From: Tannerella sp.
Lineage (GTDB): Bacteria > Bacteroidota > Bacteroidia > Bacteroidales > Tannerellaceae
Direction of reading: 5' to 3'
Assembly (NCBI GenBank): GCA_031288935.1
Contig: JAITQL010000154.1
Coordinates: forward strand, 1 to 8,411
Length of the DNA stretch: 8,411 nucleotides
Shown: one piece after another, positions 1 to 6,788 of the stretch
Layout of the letters: each line of letters opens with the position of its first letter
How positions within the stretch are numbered: position 1 is the stretch's first letter
Made by a program: the position numbers and the translations under genes
The notes under the pieces: model-generated
Told to the model about the DNA's origin: nothing
The model's database searches: none
The model's input: only the letters and a program-made list of their open reading frames with translations

Positions 1-15
1 CAAATAGTACATCGG

Positions 16-50
16 TATGGGGAAAATGCTATCATTTTGCTATTTTCGGC
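16..50. repeat. 35-bp direct repeat, copy 1 (left of the 21-bp array)
   Basis: This copy matches positions 162-196 at 32 of 35 bases. Inside it is a perfect 6-bp inverted repeat, AAAATG-CTAT-CATTTT (23-38). The likeness to copy 2 continues more weakly to the left, back to position 10. The two copies bracket the AT-rich array. I do not recognise the element. It could be an ancestral duplication end, a regulator site or a small intergenic repeat family. Confidence 0.8.
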
Positions 51-176
51 CATAAATATGGCCTTTTTTGCCCTGTTTTTGCCCTCGCGAGCCATAATTA
101 GGGTCTTTTTGATCATAATTATATTCTCGTTTGCCATAATTATGTGCTATTTGTACATAATTATGGGGCAAATGCT
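51..176. repeat. AT-rich tandem array of 21-bp units with CATAATTA cores
   Basis: The octamer CATAATTA occurs at 93, 114, 135 and 156, exactly 21 bp apart each time. A degenerate core CATAAATA lies in phase at 51, and the unit at 72-92 has lost the core. At 135-144 and 156-165 the core is the perfect 10-bp palindrome CATAATTATG. Most units continue into a T-rich tract ending in TTTG or similar. A spacing of 21 bp equals two helical turns, so the cores lie on one face of the DNA. What is seen is the periodicity; a role as operator cluster, bent DNA or simple decayed satellite is inference. The nearest downstream gene, porP, starts about 245 bp away on the plus strand. Confidence 0.8.
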
Positions 177-196
177 ATCATTTTGCTACTTCCGGC
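162..196. repeat. 35-bp direct repeat, copy 2 (right end of the 21-bp array)
   Basis: This is the second copy of the sequence at 16-50, with differences at three positions. It overlaps the last 21-bp unit. Its inverted repeat (169-184) has lost one pairing base at its outer end, since AAAATG is now CAAATG, so it would form a slightly weaker hairpin. The 111 bp between the copies are the array itself. Confidence 0.8.
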
Positions 197-299
197 TTTT
201 TGAAATCTTCCGAACAGGGTGTTATTGCCCGGCTATGTTCGCTCTCTACGAGAACCGCCGCACCTTAATACGCCGTCGTCTTGAATCTTGCGTTTCTTT

Positions 300-322
300 A
301 TTCGTTTAATTCGTGCCATTCG
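300..322. repeat. Short ATTCG repeat with 9-bp period in the porP leader region
   Basis: ATTCG occurs at 300, 309 and 318, exactly 9 bp apart, separated by TTTA and TGCC. Short repeats of this ATTCG type are scattered between genes in many bacterial genomes, but that comparison is from memory. The rest of 197-419 holds no convincing gene. A small, very basic minus-strand reading frame across it (233-508) overlaps the start of porP and is explained by the repeat. I could not find a good Bacteroidetes -33/-7 promoter pair ahead of porP. Confidence 0.5.
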
Positions 323-419
323 CGGATAGAAATGTATCGCTTTCACCGGGATGATTTTTTTCACGGATACACAATTTGTCAGGGATTTTGCAGTTATACA
401 TAGGATGTGTTCCTCACCC

Positions 420-1394
420 ATGGACAGAAAACGTATTTGGTTAGTCGTCGCGATGAGCAGTTTTTGTGCCGTCCGGACTTGCTGGTCGCAGTCGGACGCG
501 CAGTTCAACCAGTATTTCTCGGCAAGAGGGTATTATAACCCTGCCTGTGCGGGAACGGCCGGGGGACTGAATGTGTCGGCCATGTACAACCTGCAGTGGC
601 TTGGCCTGTCCGGCGCGCCGAAGAGCATGGTGGTGACGGCCGATATGCCCTGGAAATACGGCAAGTCGGAGCATGGCCTCGGCGTGGTGGTTTACAACGA
701 AACCCTGGGACTGGATCAGAACCTGTATGCTTCCGCCCAGTATGCCTTCAGGAAGAAAATCGGCAAGGGCATCCTGAGTATCGGGCTGCAGGCCGGACTG
801 GTCAGCATGGCTTTCGACGGCGAAGGGATTGATATTCCCGACGACGAAGAGCATGAGCCGCCGGAATCGGACGAGGCGATGATTGCTGCCCGTGCCGACG
901 CGATGGGGCTGGACTTGTCGGCCGGACTGTTTTATTCCACGGACAAATACTACATCGGCATGGCCTCCACACACTTGCTGGAGCCGAAGCTGGAACTGGA
1001 CGAAAACCTGGAGAGAACCGTCAGTCGCGGATATAATTTCATGGCCGGATACAATATTCAGATGACGAATCCGTTGATAGAATTGCAACCTTCGGTGTTT
1101 GTACAATCCAATCTGCAGATGGTTTCAACCGACGTGACGCTTCGGGCTGTATATAACAAGATGTATAACGGCGGCGTGGGCGGTCGCATGAGCGACAACG
1201 GGAAAATGAGCGCGGCCATTCTCTACTTTGGAATGACAATCAAGGGCTTCCGGGTGGGGTATGCGTATGAATTCCCTGTCTCGGCGCTGATCCGGGCCAG
1301 CGCCGGCAGTCACGAGTTGATGGCAACTTACCGGTTGAATCTGGAGAAGCCGAAAGGAAACAGAAACAGACACAAGAGTGTACGAATCTTATAA
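420..1394 (+). CDS. porP: T9SS outer-membrane beta-barrel protein, PorP/SprF family
   Basis: PorP/SprF proteins are outer-membrane barrels needed for export or surface attachment of T9SS cargo. The ATG at 420 gives 324 residues, close to the family's usual length of about 300-330. It also begins with a proper export signal: a basic start (DRKR), a hydrophobic stretch over residues 6-18, and probable cleavage near residue 23. The frame stays open upstream to an ATG at 351, but that start would bury the signal behind 23 extra residues. After the signal comes the family hallmark, a Q-F-N-Q-Y-F stretch leading to YYNPACAG (residues 38-45), followed by alternating amphipathic strands typical of a barrel. 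An acidic, proline-containing loop lies around residues 137-155 and may be surface or periplasmic. The gene leads the operon, 32 bp ahead of porK. No clear Shine-Dalgarno site is seen, which is normal in this phylum. Confidence 0.93.
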   Translation: MDRKRIWLVVAMSSFCAVRTCWSQSDAQFNQYFSARGYYNPACAGTAGGLNVSAMYNLQWLGLSGAPKSMVVTADMPWKYGKSEHGLGVVVYNETLGLDQNLYASAQYAFRKKIGKGILSIGLQAGLVSMAFDGEGIDIPDDEEHEPPESDEAMIAARADAMGLDLSAGLFYSTDKYYIGMASTHLLEPKLELDENLERTVSRGYNFMAGYNIQMTNPLIELQPSVFVQSNLQMVSTDVTLRAVYNKMYNGGVGGRMSDNGKMSAAILYFGMTIKGFRVGYAYEFPVSALIRASAGSHELMATYRLNLEKPKGNRNRHKSVRIL

Positions 1395-1398
1395 ATAA

Positions 1399-1406
1399 AG
1401 AGGAAA
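1399..1406 (+). promoter_or_regulatory. Possible ribosome binding site before porK (start ambiguity)
   Basis: AGAGGAAA is a good Shine-Dalgarno-like run. Its GAGG lies 8 bp before an in-frame TTG at 1412, but 23 bp before the ATG at 1427. This spacing would favour TTG, adding five residues to the signal peptide. Bacteroidota generally make little use of Shine-Dalgarno pairing, so I kept the ATG. Confidence 0.35.
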
Positions 1407-1426
1407 TAATATTGAATGTGCCAATC

Positions 1427-2857
1427 ATGGAAAAAATAGCTTTAGTCCTTGTAGCAGCCTCTTTGCTGGCGTCATGCGGGAAGATGTTCTCCGGCGACGG
1501 CGGCGAGCTGGTGGGAGTGAAAATGGCCTCCTACAACGAGCCTGCTCCTTACGGGATGGTGTTGATTAAACGCGGCTCCTTCGAGATGGGGCCTGCGGAC
1601 AGGGACAGCCTCTGGGGATTCAGTCCCGATACGAAAGGCGTTTCCTTCGAGGCGTTCTGGATGGACGAGACGGAAATCACCAATGCCAAATACCGGCAGT
1701 TTGTTTACTGGGTGCGCGACTCCATCATCCGTACGCGGCTGGCCGACCCGGCGTACGGCGGGAACGACCTGTTTATGATTACCGAGGACAAGTATGGCGA
1801 TCCGGTCACGCCGCACCTCGACTGGAGCCGTCCCATCCCCTGGAAACGGGCGAACGAGGACGAGCAGCGCGCCATCGAGAGCGTCTACTACACCCATCCC
1901 GTCACAGGTGAAAGGGGGCTGGACAAAAAACAAATGAACTACAAGTACGAGTGGTATGACTATACGTCGGCTGCCTTGCGCCGCAACAGCCTCGATCCGG
2001 ACGGACGGGTGCGGAATACGGACATACAGGTCGACCCGGCCGAGGTGGTGATGATCTCGAAGGATACGGCCTTCGTCGACACGGAAGGGCGCGTAGTGAA
2101 CCAGACCGTTACCCGGCCGCTGGGTTCGCCGTTCGACTTCCAGCATACGCGCATCATGAATATCTATCCGGACGAAACGTCCTGGGTCAATGACTTCAAG
2201 AATGCCTACAACGAGCCTTACCTGAAAATGTATTTCACGCATCCCGGATACGACGACTACCCCGTGGTGGGCATTTCGTTTGAACAGGCCACCGCCTTTT
2301 GCGTCTGGCGAACGGAATACTACAGGAAAACGCTGCCCGCCGGACAGCGCGTCGAACCGTACCGCCTGCCCACCGAAGGCGAATGGGAATATGCGGCGCG
2401 CGCCGGCAAAAGCGAAAACAAGTATCCCTGGTCGGACGATACCCTGCTGGATGACAAAGACTGCTTCATGGCCAACTTCAAGCCCGGCGACGGGAATTAT
2501 ACGGAAGACGGGCATCTGATTACGGCGCGCGTGGCCTCTTTCCCTCCGAACGAGTTCGGACTGTATGACATGGCGGGGAACGTGTCGGAGTGGACATCCT
2601 CGGTGTATACCGAATCCGGGCAGAGCCAGGTGAACGACATGAATCCCGACCTGCATTACAACGCGGCCAGGGAAGATCCCTACGCCATGAAAAAGAAAGT
2701 CGTGCGGGGCGGCTCGTGGAAAGACGTGGCGCAATTCATCCGTTCGGACATGCGCACGTTTGAATATCAAAACGAAACCCGCTCGTACATCGGATTCCGC
2801 TGTGTGCGTACGCAAACAGGCTTTTCAAGCGGGAAAGGAAAAATCAAAAAGAAATAA
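1427..2857 (+). CDS. porK: T9SS ring component, outer-membrane lipoprotein PorK/GldK
   Basis: PorK/GldK forms, with PorN/GldN, the large ring on the periplasmic side of the outer membrane in the T9SS. The ATG start gives 476 residues with a lipoprotein signal: a hydrophobic stretch, then lipobox LASC, with Cys17 as the lipidated residue. The rest is a SUMF1/formylglycine-generating-enzyme fold split in two. The first half (about residues 42-95) has YGMVLIKRGSFEMG and an FWMDETEITNAKY-type stretch. The second half (about 275-465) has PVVGISFEQA, YRLPTEGEWEYAARAG (from 312), GLYDMAGNVSEW (from 378), VVRGGSW (425) and GFRCVR (456). An insert of some 180 residues separates the halves. The cysteine pair that does catalysis in true formylglycine enzymes is missing between RGGSW and GFRC, so this is a structural pseudo-enzyme, as usual for GldK. 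An in-frame TTG at 1412 is an alternative start. Confidence 0.95.
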   Translation: MEKIALVLVAASLLASCGKMFSGDGGELVGVKMASYNEPAPYGMVLIKRGSFEMGPADRDSLWGFSPDTKGVSFEAFWMDETEITNAKYRQFVYWVRDSIIRTRLADPAYGGNDLFMITEDKYGDPVTPHLDWSRPIPWKRANEDEQRAIESVYYTHPVTGERGLDKKQMNYKYEWYDYTSAALRRNSLDPDGRVRNTDIQVDPAEVVMISKDTAFVDTEGRVVNQTVTRPLGSPFDFQHTRIMNIYPDETSWVNDFKNAYNEPYLKMYFTHPGYDDYPVVGISFEQATAFCVWRTEYYRKTLPAGQRVEPYRLPTEGEWEYAARAGKSENKYPWSDDTLLDDKDCFMANFKPGDGNYTEDGHLITARVASFPPNEFGLYDMAGNVSEWTSSVYTESGQSQVNDMNPDLHYNAAREDPYAMKKKVVRGGSWKDVAQFIRSDMRTFEYQNETRSYIGFRCVRTQTGFSSGKGKIKKK

Positions 2858-2885
2858 ATAACGACAGATTCAAAACAATACAGAC

Positions 2886-4040
2886 ATGGGAAAGTATAGA
2901 AGATATAAGAACAGGGTAGAAATGTTCCTGTCGAGCGAAAGAGGGAAGCGGGTGCTGAACTTCTGCTATAGCTGGGGCGCATCTATCGTGGTGATCGGCG
3001 CAATGTTCAAGATCGTGCATTTGCCCTACGCCAATGAAATATTGTGTATCTCGTTGGTTACCGAAGCCATCGTGTTTTTTATCTCTGCTTTTGAAAAGCC
3101 GGGCAGCGATTACACCTGGGAAGAGGTATTTCCGGTATTGAAGTCGAAAAATCCGTTAGACCGGCCCGAGTTTGAACGGCACGAAGGCGGCGGCTCCGGT
3201 GGCGGCGGTACGGTCATTGTCGGCGGCGGTGGCGGCTTCGTGAGCGGCGGCGTAGCGGTGACGGGAAACTTTGAAGGCAGTCCGGTGGCAGGTGGCGTTC
3301 CCGGCGCGGGAGGATATATCTATGGCGGCGGCGGTGCGGGAGTTCCTCCTGTCTACGCAGGCGGTGGCGCACCGGCTCCCACGCCGCAGCAAAGCGCCGA
3401 AATCGGACTGGCGGCGATGGGACTGAACGTCTCCGAAGAAGACCGCGAAAACCTCGCAAACAGTATCCGCAAACTGAGCGATGCCGCAGAACAAATCGCC
3501 GGTATGGCCGACCTGTCGGATGTGACGAAAGCGTATGTAGAACAAATCACCAGTGTCTCCAGGAATCTTGAACGCTTCAACGAAGTGACCCATTCCCTGA
3601 GCGACGTCTCCGACACGCTGGTGAACTCCTGCAAAGCCATTTCGGGCATTACGTCGGAAGAAAACCCCGAACAGCAGACGCAGGGTTACGTCCAGCAGAT
3701 GGAACAGCTGAACCGGCACCTTTCCGGCCTGAACCAGTTCTACGAAATGCAGCTGAACGGCCTTCGCACGCAAATGGATACAGTCCATCACATCAATGCC
3801 GGCCTGAACCGCATCCGCGACATGTACGACAGTTCGATGATCGACAGCGCCGCCTTCCGCAACGAAAACGAACGCATGGCGCAACTGCTCACCCAGCTGA
3901 ACCAGGTGTACAGCCGCATGTTGCAGGCCATGACCGTCAACATGCCCTACGGCGGCGGCGGTTATCCGCCCCAGCAGCCGCCCTATCCGGGCAGTACCTA
4001 TCCGCCGCAACAGTCGCCTTATCCCGGCCCGGTGAGGTAA
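2886..4040 (+). CDS. porL: T9SS motor stator, inner-membrane protein PorL/GldL, with Gly-rich linker
   Basis: PorL/GldL is the inner-membrane stator of the T9SS rotary motor; it surrounds the PorM helix and couples proton flow to rotation. The N-terminus carries two membrane helices, about residues 26-45 and 50-69. It keeps the polar residues studied in Flavobacterium GldL: Tyr28, Lys42, His45 and Glu60, which line up with Tyr13, Lys27, His30 and Glu49 there (aligned by eye). After a conserved WEEVFPVL stretch (78-85) comes a linker where nearly half of residues 101-161 are glycine. A long helical, coiled-coil-like cytoplasmic region follows (about 170-350), then a Pro/Gln/Tyr repeat tail (353-384). 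At 384 residues it is longer than PorL of P. gingivalis (about 310), and the linker and tail can account for much of the excess. It begins 28 bp after porK and ends 53 bp before porM. Confidence 0.95.
   Translation: MGKYRRYKNRVEMFLSSERGKRVLNFCYSWGASIVVIGAMFKIVHLPYANEILCISLVTEAIVFFISAFEKPGSDYTWEEVFPVLKSKNPLDRPEFERHEGGGSGGGGTVIVGGGGGFVSGGVAVTGNFEGSPVAGGVPGAGGYIYGGGGAGVPPVYAGGGAPAPTPQQSAEIGLAAMGLNVSEEDRENLANSIRKLSDAAEQIAGMADLSDVTKAYVEQITSVSRNLERFNEVTHSLSDVSDTLVNSCKAISGITSEENPEQQTQGYVQQMEQLNRHLSGLNQFYEMQLNGLRTQMDTVHHINAGLNRIRDMYDSSMIDSAAFRNENERMAQLLTQLNQVYSRMLQAMTVNMPYGGGGYPPQQPPYPGSTYPPQQSPYPGPVR
3186..3368 (+). repeat. Glycine-rich low-complexity linker encoded in porL
   Basis: This stretch encodes PorL residues 101-161, of which 29 are glycine, in runs of three to five broken by Val, Ala, Ser, Pro and Tyr. 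The DNA is a run of GGC/GGT codons, prone to slippage, so length may vary between strains. It separates the membrane motor domain from the helical cytoplasmic domain and is probably a flexible tether. Confidence 0.85.
3963..4028 (+). repeat. Two tandem Pro/Gln/Tyr repeats at the PorL C-terminus
   Basis: Residues 360-369 and 372-381 are two copies of YPPQQxPYPG with a 12-residue (36-bp) period. The two DNA copies differ mostly at third codon positions while the protein is nearly unchanged. This suggests selection on the amino acids rather than a fresh duplication. A GGGG run (356-359) precedes the copies. Confidence 0.8.
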
Positions 4041-4062
4041 AGAAGGGGATCATACCGAAGCA

Positions 4063-4086
4063 TTGAATTTTTGAATCATTGAATTA
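4063..4086. repeat. Three 8-bp TTGAAT repeats between porL and porM
   Basis: TTGAATTT, TTGAATCA and TTGAATTA follow each other directly at 4063, 4071 and 4079, ending 7 bp before the porM ATG. This AT-rich tract is the longest gap inside the operon. It may be an unstructured translation-enhancing leader or a small spreading repeat. No Shine-Dalgarno site is present in it. Confidence 0.7.
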
Positions 4087-4093
4087 AAAAACT

Positions 4094-5659
4094 ATGGCAA
4101 TATCAAACAATCCCAACTCTCCGCGCCAGAAGATGATTAACCTCATGTATCTGGTCTTTATCGCGATGATGGCATTGAACGTCTCCGTGGAGGTGCTGGA
4201 TGGTTTTGAATTGGTAGACCGGAGCCTGAAGAAAACAACCTCGGACACCGCCCGTCACAATGAGCTTCTCATGCAGGAGTTGCATGACTACTACCAGATG
4301 AATGAAGCGAAAGTAAAGGACTGGTACCTCAAGGGCGAGGACGTGAAATCGCAGTCGGACGGACTGTACGACTACCTCCAGGAACTCAAGATACGCATCG
4401 TACAGGAGGCCGACGGCATGAACGGCTCCCTCGACGACATCCAGCGCAAAGACGACCTTGAAGCGGCGTCGAGAGTGATGCTGGCGCCCATCACCGGCGA
4501 AGGGAAAAAGCTCTACGAACGGGCGGTTGCCTATCGCGAACACATGACCACACTGGTGGACGACACGGCCAAGATGAACATCATCGCCTCCGTCCTGGAT
4601 ATGGAAGTAGCGCAGAAGGGCGGCATTACGCGCAACTGGGAAACCTCCCTGTTTGAACACATGCCCGTTGCGGCTGCGATCACGCTCCTGACCAAGTTGC
4701 AAAGCGACGTCCGCTACGTACAGGGCGAAGTGCTGGCCTCGCTCCTGAACAGCATCGACATCGGCGCCTACCGTGTGAACAAGGTAGAAGCAATGGTCAT
4801 CCCGCAAAGCCAGATCGTCATGCGCGGCACGCCTTACCGGGCGCAGATCGTGCTGGCCGCCATCGACTCCACCCAGCGACCGAAAATCTTTGTCGGCGAC
4901 CGGGAATTACCCGAAACGGACAAGGGCTGGTACACGGGCGGCGCCGGTGCACTTGGCCTGCAGACCTTTTCCGGACGCATCGAGCTGCCGCGTGCCGACG
5001 GAACGACGGGCGTGTATCCGTTTTCCGAAACGTATTCCGTCACCGAACCGACGGCCACCATCGCGCCCACGCTGATGAACGTCCTGTATGAAAGTATCGA
5101 CAACGATATTGAAGTAGCCATTCCCGGCGTGCCGAGCAGCAGCGTACGCGCCTCCATCTCCGTCGGGACAATGACGCAGAAGAGCGCCAACGTGTGGACG
5201 GCGCGCCCGCCGGCCAACGCCGAATCGGCGAAAATCACGCTGACGGCTACCATCCCCGGCGGGAATCCGATCTCCATGGCGCGGGACTTTAAAGTCCGGC
5301 AACTGCCGCCGGCTACGCCCTACCTCCTCTATACGGACGCCTCGGGTACGACGCGCAAGTTCAAGGGCGGTAGCATCTCCAAGAAGAGTTTGCTCGAAGC
5401 CAACGGCGTGAACGCCGCCATCGACGACGGCATCCTCGACGTGCCCTTCACCGTAACGGGCTTCGAGATGACGTTCATGGACTCCATGGGCAACGCCCTC
5501 CCGGAAATCTCGCAAAGCGGCGCCATGACCCCGCGCCAGAAGGAGATGATCCGTAACCTGACGCGCGGCAAGCGATTCTATATTACACGTGTCAAGGCGG
5601 TCGATCCCGGAGGGAAAGCGCAAAACCTGACAACGACCATCGAAGTGATTGTCAACTGA
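4094..5659 (+). CDS. porM: T9SS motor rotor/periplasmic shaft PorM/GldM
   Basis: PorM/GldM is a dimer with one inner-membrane helix per chain inside the PorL ring and a long periplasmic shaft reaching the PorK/PorN ring, so it transmits motor torque across the periplasm. At 521 residues it is close to P. gingivalis PorM (516). The short cytoplasmic N-terminus has the conserved PRQKMINLMYLVFIAMMALN block: Arg11 (the counterpart of the important GldM Arg9), then the single helix at about 14-31. By comparison with solved PorM/GldM structures, residues 36-220 should be the helical D1 domain, about 225-310 D2, 318-400 D3 and 405-515 the immunoglobulin-like D4 that meets PorK/PorN. These domain limits are estimates by length, not seen directly. 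No truncation is evident. Confidence 0.96.
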   Translation: MAISNNPNSPRQKMINLMYLVFIAMMALNVSVEVLDGFELVDRSLKKTTSDTARHNELLMQELHDYYQMNEAKVKDWYLKGEDVKSQSDGLYDYLQELKIRIVQEADGMNGSLDDIQRKDDLEAASRVMLAPITGEGKKLYERAVAYREHMTTLVDDTAKMNIIASVLDMEVAQKGGITRNWETSLFEHMPVAAAITLLTKLQSDVRYVQGEVLASLLNSIDIGAYRVNKVEAMVIPQSQIVMRGTPYRAQIVLAAIDSTQRPKIFVGDRELPETDKGWYTGGAGALGLQTFSGRIELPRADGTTGVYPFSETYSVTEPTATIAPTLMNVLYESIDNDIEVAIPGVPSSSVRASISVGTMTQKSANVWTARPPANAESAKITLTATIPGGNPISMARDFKVRQLPPATPYLLYTDASGTTRKFKGGSISKKSLLEANGVNAAIDDGILDVPFTVTGFEMTFMDSMGNALPEISQSGAMTPRQKEMIRNLTRGKRFYITRVKAVDPGGKAQNLTTTIEVIVN

Positions 5660-5690
5660 CGGAAAAGAATAATTTGTAACAGACAAAAAG

Positions 5691-6755
5691 ATGAAGCGAT
5701 TCTATTTTATACTGATGTGCATGGGCGCCATGCTCCTGACAGGCGTCATGCAGGCGCAGGAAGAGCGCCGCACGCCGCGTGCCGGCCGCGGAGCCGAGCG
5801 CAACAGACAGCCGGAAGAGAATAACAGCGGCTTGCCCGAACTCACCGTCCGGGCGCAAAACCTGAATCAACAGCTCACCCGCGAGATCGGCAACGCTCGC
5901 TGGATGCGGATCATCTATCGTCAGCTGGACATGCTGAACGAAAAGAACGCTCCGCTGTACTACCCCGTCACGCCCGTCAACGGCATGATGAATCTCTTTA
6001 CAACCGTTTTCCGGCTGGCCGGCGACGGAAAGCTGCCGATCTATCAATACATCGACGGATACGAAATCTTCGACGAAGCGCACAAGGCGAACTTCAAGGA
6101 CGTCCTGGACCGCTTTGAAATCCTGTATGAAACGGCCCCCGGTAACACGCAGTCGCGTTTCGTCATCAACGAAAGCGACGTCCCTTCGGGAGAAGTAAAG
6201 TCCTTTTACGTAAAAGAGGCCTGGTACTTCGACCAGAACAACTCCGTGTACGACGTGAAGATACTCGCCCTCTGCCCGATCGTTACCCGCAGCATGGACA
6301 TCGGCGACCAGACAACGCCCATGTTCTGGGTGCCCTACGAGGAAATACGCCCCTACGTGCTGAACAGCTACATCATGACGTCGAACCTGAACAACGCCAA
6401 AACCTTCACGGTGGATGACTATTTCCGCCGCCGGATGTTCGAGGGCGAAATCATCAAGACCGAAAACCTGCTCAACCTGCCCCTGCAGGCCTACACGGAT
6501 TCGGTGAAGGTGGAGCAGGAGCGGATCGAAAGCGAGCTGGTCGCGTTCGAGAAAGCCCTCTGGTTTCAACCCGATTCCACGCAGCTGACCGCGGTGGACA
6601 GGAAAGCGGCGAAGAAAGCGGCCAAAAAGTCGAACGTCAAGAAGGAAAAGAACACTTCGGACAACAAGAAGGACAAGAAATCCACCTCCTCCCCCAAAGC
6701 CGCGCCGAAAGCGGAGAAATCCGCTCCGACCCGCAGCGTCCGCCGCGGAAGATAG
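5691..6755 (+). CDS. porN: T9SS periplasmic ring component PorN/GldN with basic C-terminal tail
   Basis: PorN/GldN partners PorK in the periplasmic ring that receives PorM. It is essential for T9SS secretion in characterised species. The 354-residue product begins with a Sec signal: MKR, a hydrophobic stretch, and an MQAQ end, so cleavage is likely after Ala22 or Gln23. The mature start is Arg-rich. The GldN core is clear: RWMRIIYRQLDMLNEKNAPLYYP (about 84-106), a GKLPIYQYIDGYEIF stretch, then VKEAWYFDQ and FWVPYEEIRPYV. The last 54 residues (301-354) are low complexity, with 15 lysines and 5 arginines, plus Ala, Ser and Pro, and look disordered. The gene follows porM by 31 bp and is the last gene before a hairpin terminator. 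The match to GldN is strong; the role of the tail is unknown. Confidence 0.95.
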   Translation: MKRFYFILMCMGAMLLTGVMQAQEERRTPRAGRGAERNRQPEENNSGLPELTVRAQNLNQQLTREIGNARWMRIIYRQLDMLNEKNAPLYYPVTPVNGMMNLFTTVFRLAGDGKLPIYQYIDGYEIFDEAHKANFKDVLDRFEILYETAPGNTQSRFVINESDVPSGEVKSFYVKEAWYFDQNNSVYDVKILALCPIVTRSMDIGDQTTPMFWVPYEEIRPYVLNSYIMTSNLNNAKTFTVDDYFRRRMFEGEIIKTENLLNLPLQAYTDSVKVEQERIESELVAFEKALWFQPDSTQLTAVDRKAAKKAAKKSNVKKEKNTSDNKKDKKSTSSPKAAPKAEKSAPTRSVRRGR

Positions 6756-6788
6756 CACGGCGGACAGCGGCGCCCTGCAATCAAAGCC

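Noticed and set aside
51..176. CRISPR array
   Set aside because: Unit length of 21 bp with an 8-bp conserved core leaves no room for repeats and unique spacers, and no cas genes are in view.
37..309. Small hydrophobic plus-strand protein of 90 residues
   Set aside because: The hydrophobic run comes from translating the AT-rich repeat array. There is no start context and no likeness to any known small membrane protein.
233..508. Small basic minus-strand protein overlapping the start of porP
   Set aside because: Its basic RIKRIKKRK stretch comes from the ATTCG repeat read in reverse, and it overlaps the porP signal peptide region.
1472..2815. Long minus-strand open frame (447 residues) opposite porK
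   Set aside because: It lies wholly within porK, which matches GldK along its length. The frame is open because GC-rich codons leave few antisense stops. No family motif, signal or spacing supports it.
1427..2857. Active formylglycine-generating enzyme / sulfatase activator
   Set aside because: The catalytic cysteines are missing, a lipobox is present, and the gene lies in a porPKLMN operon, so it is PorK/GldK.
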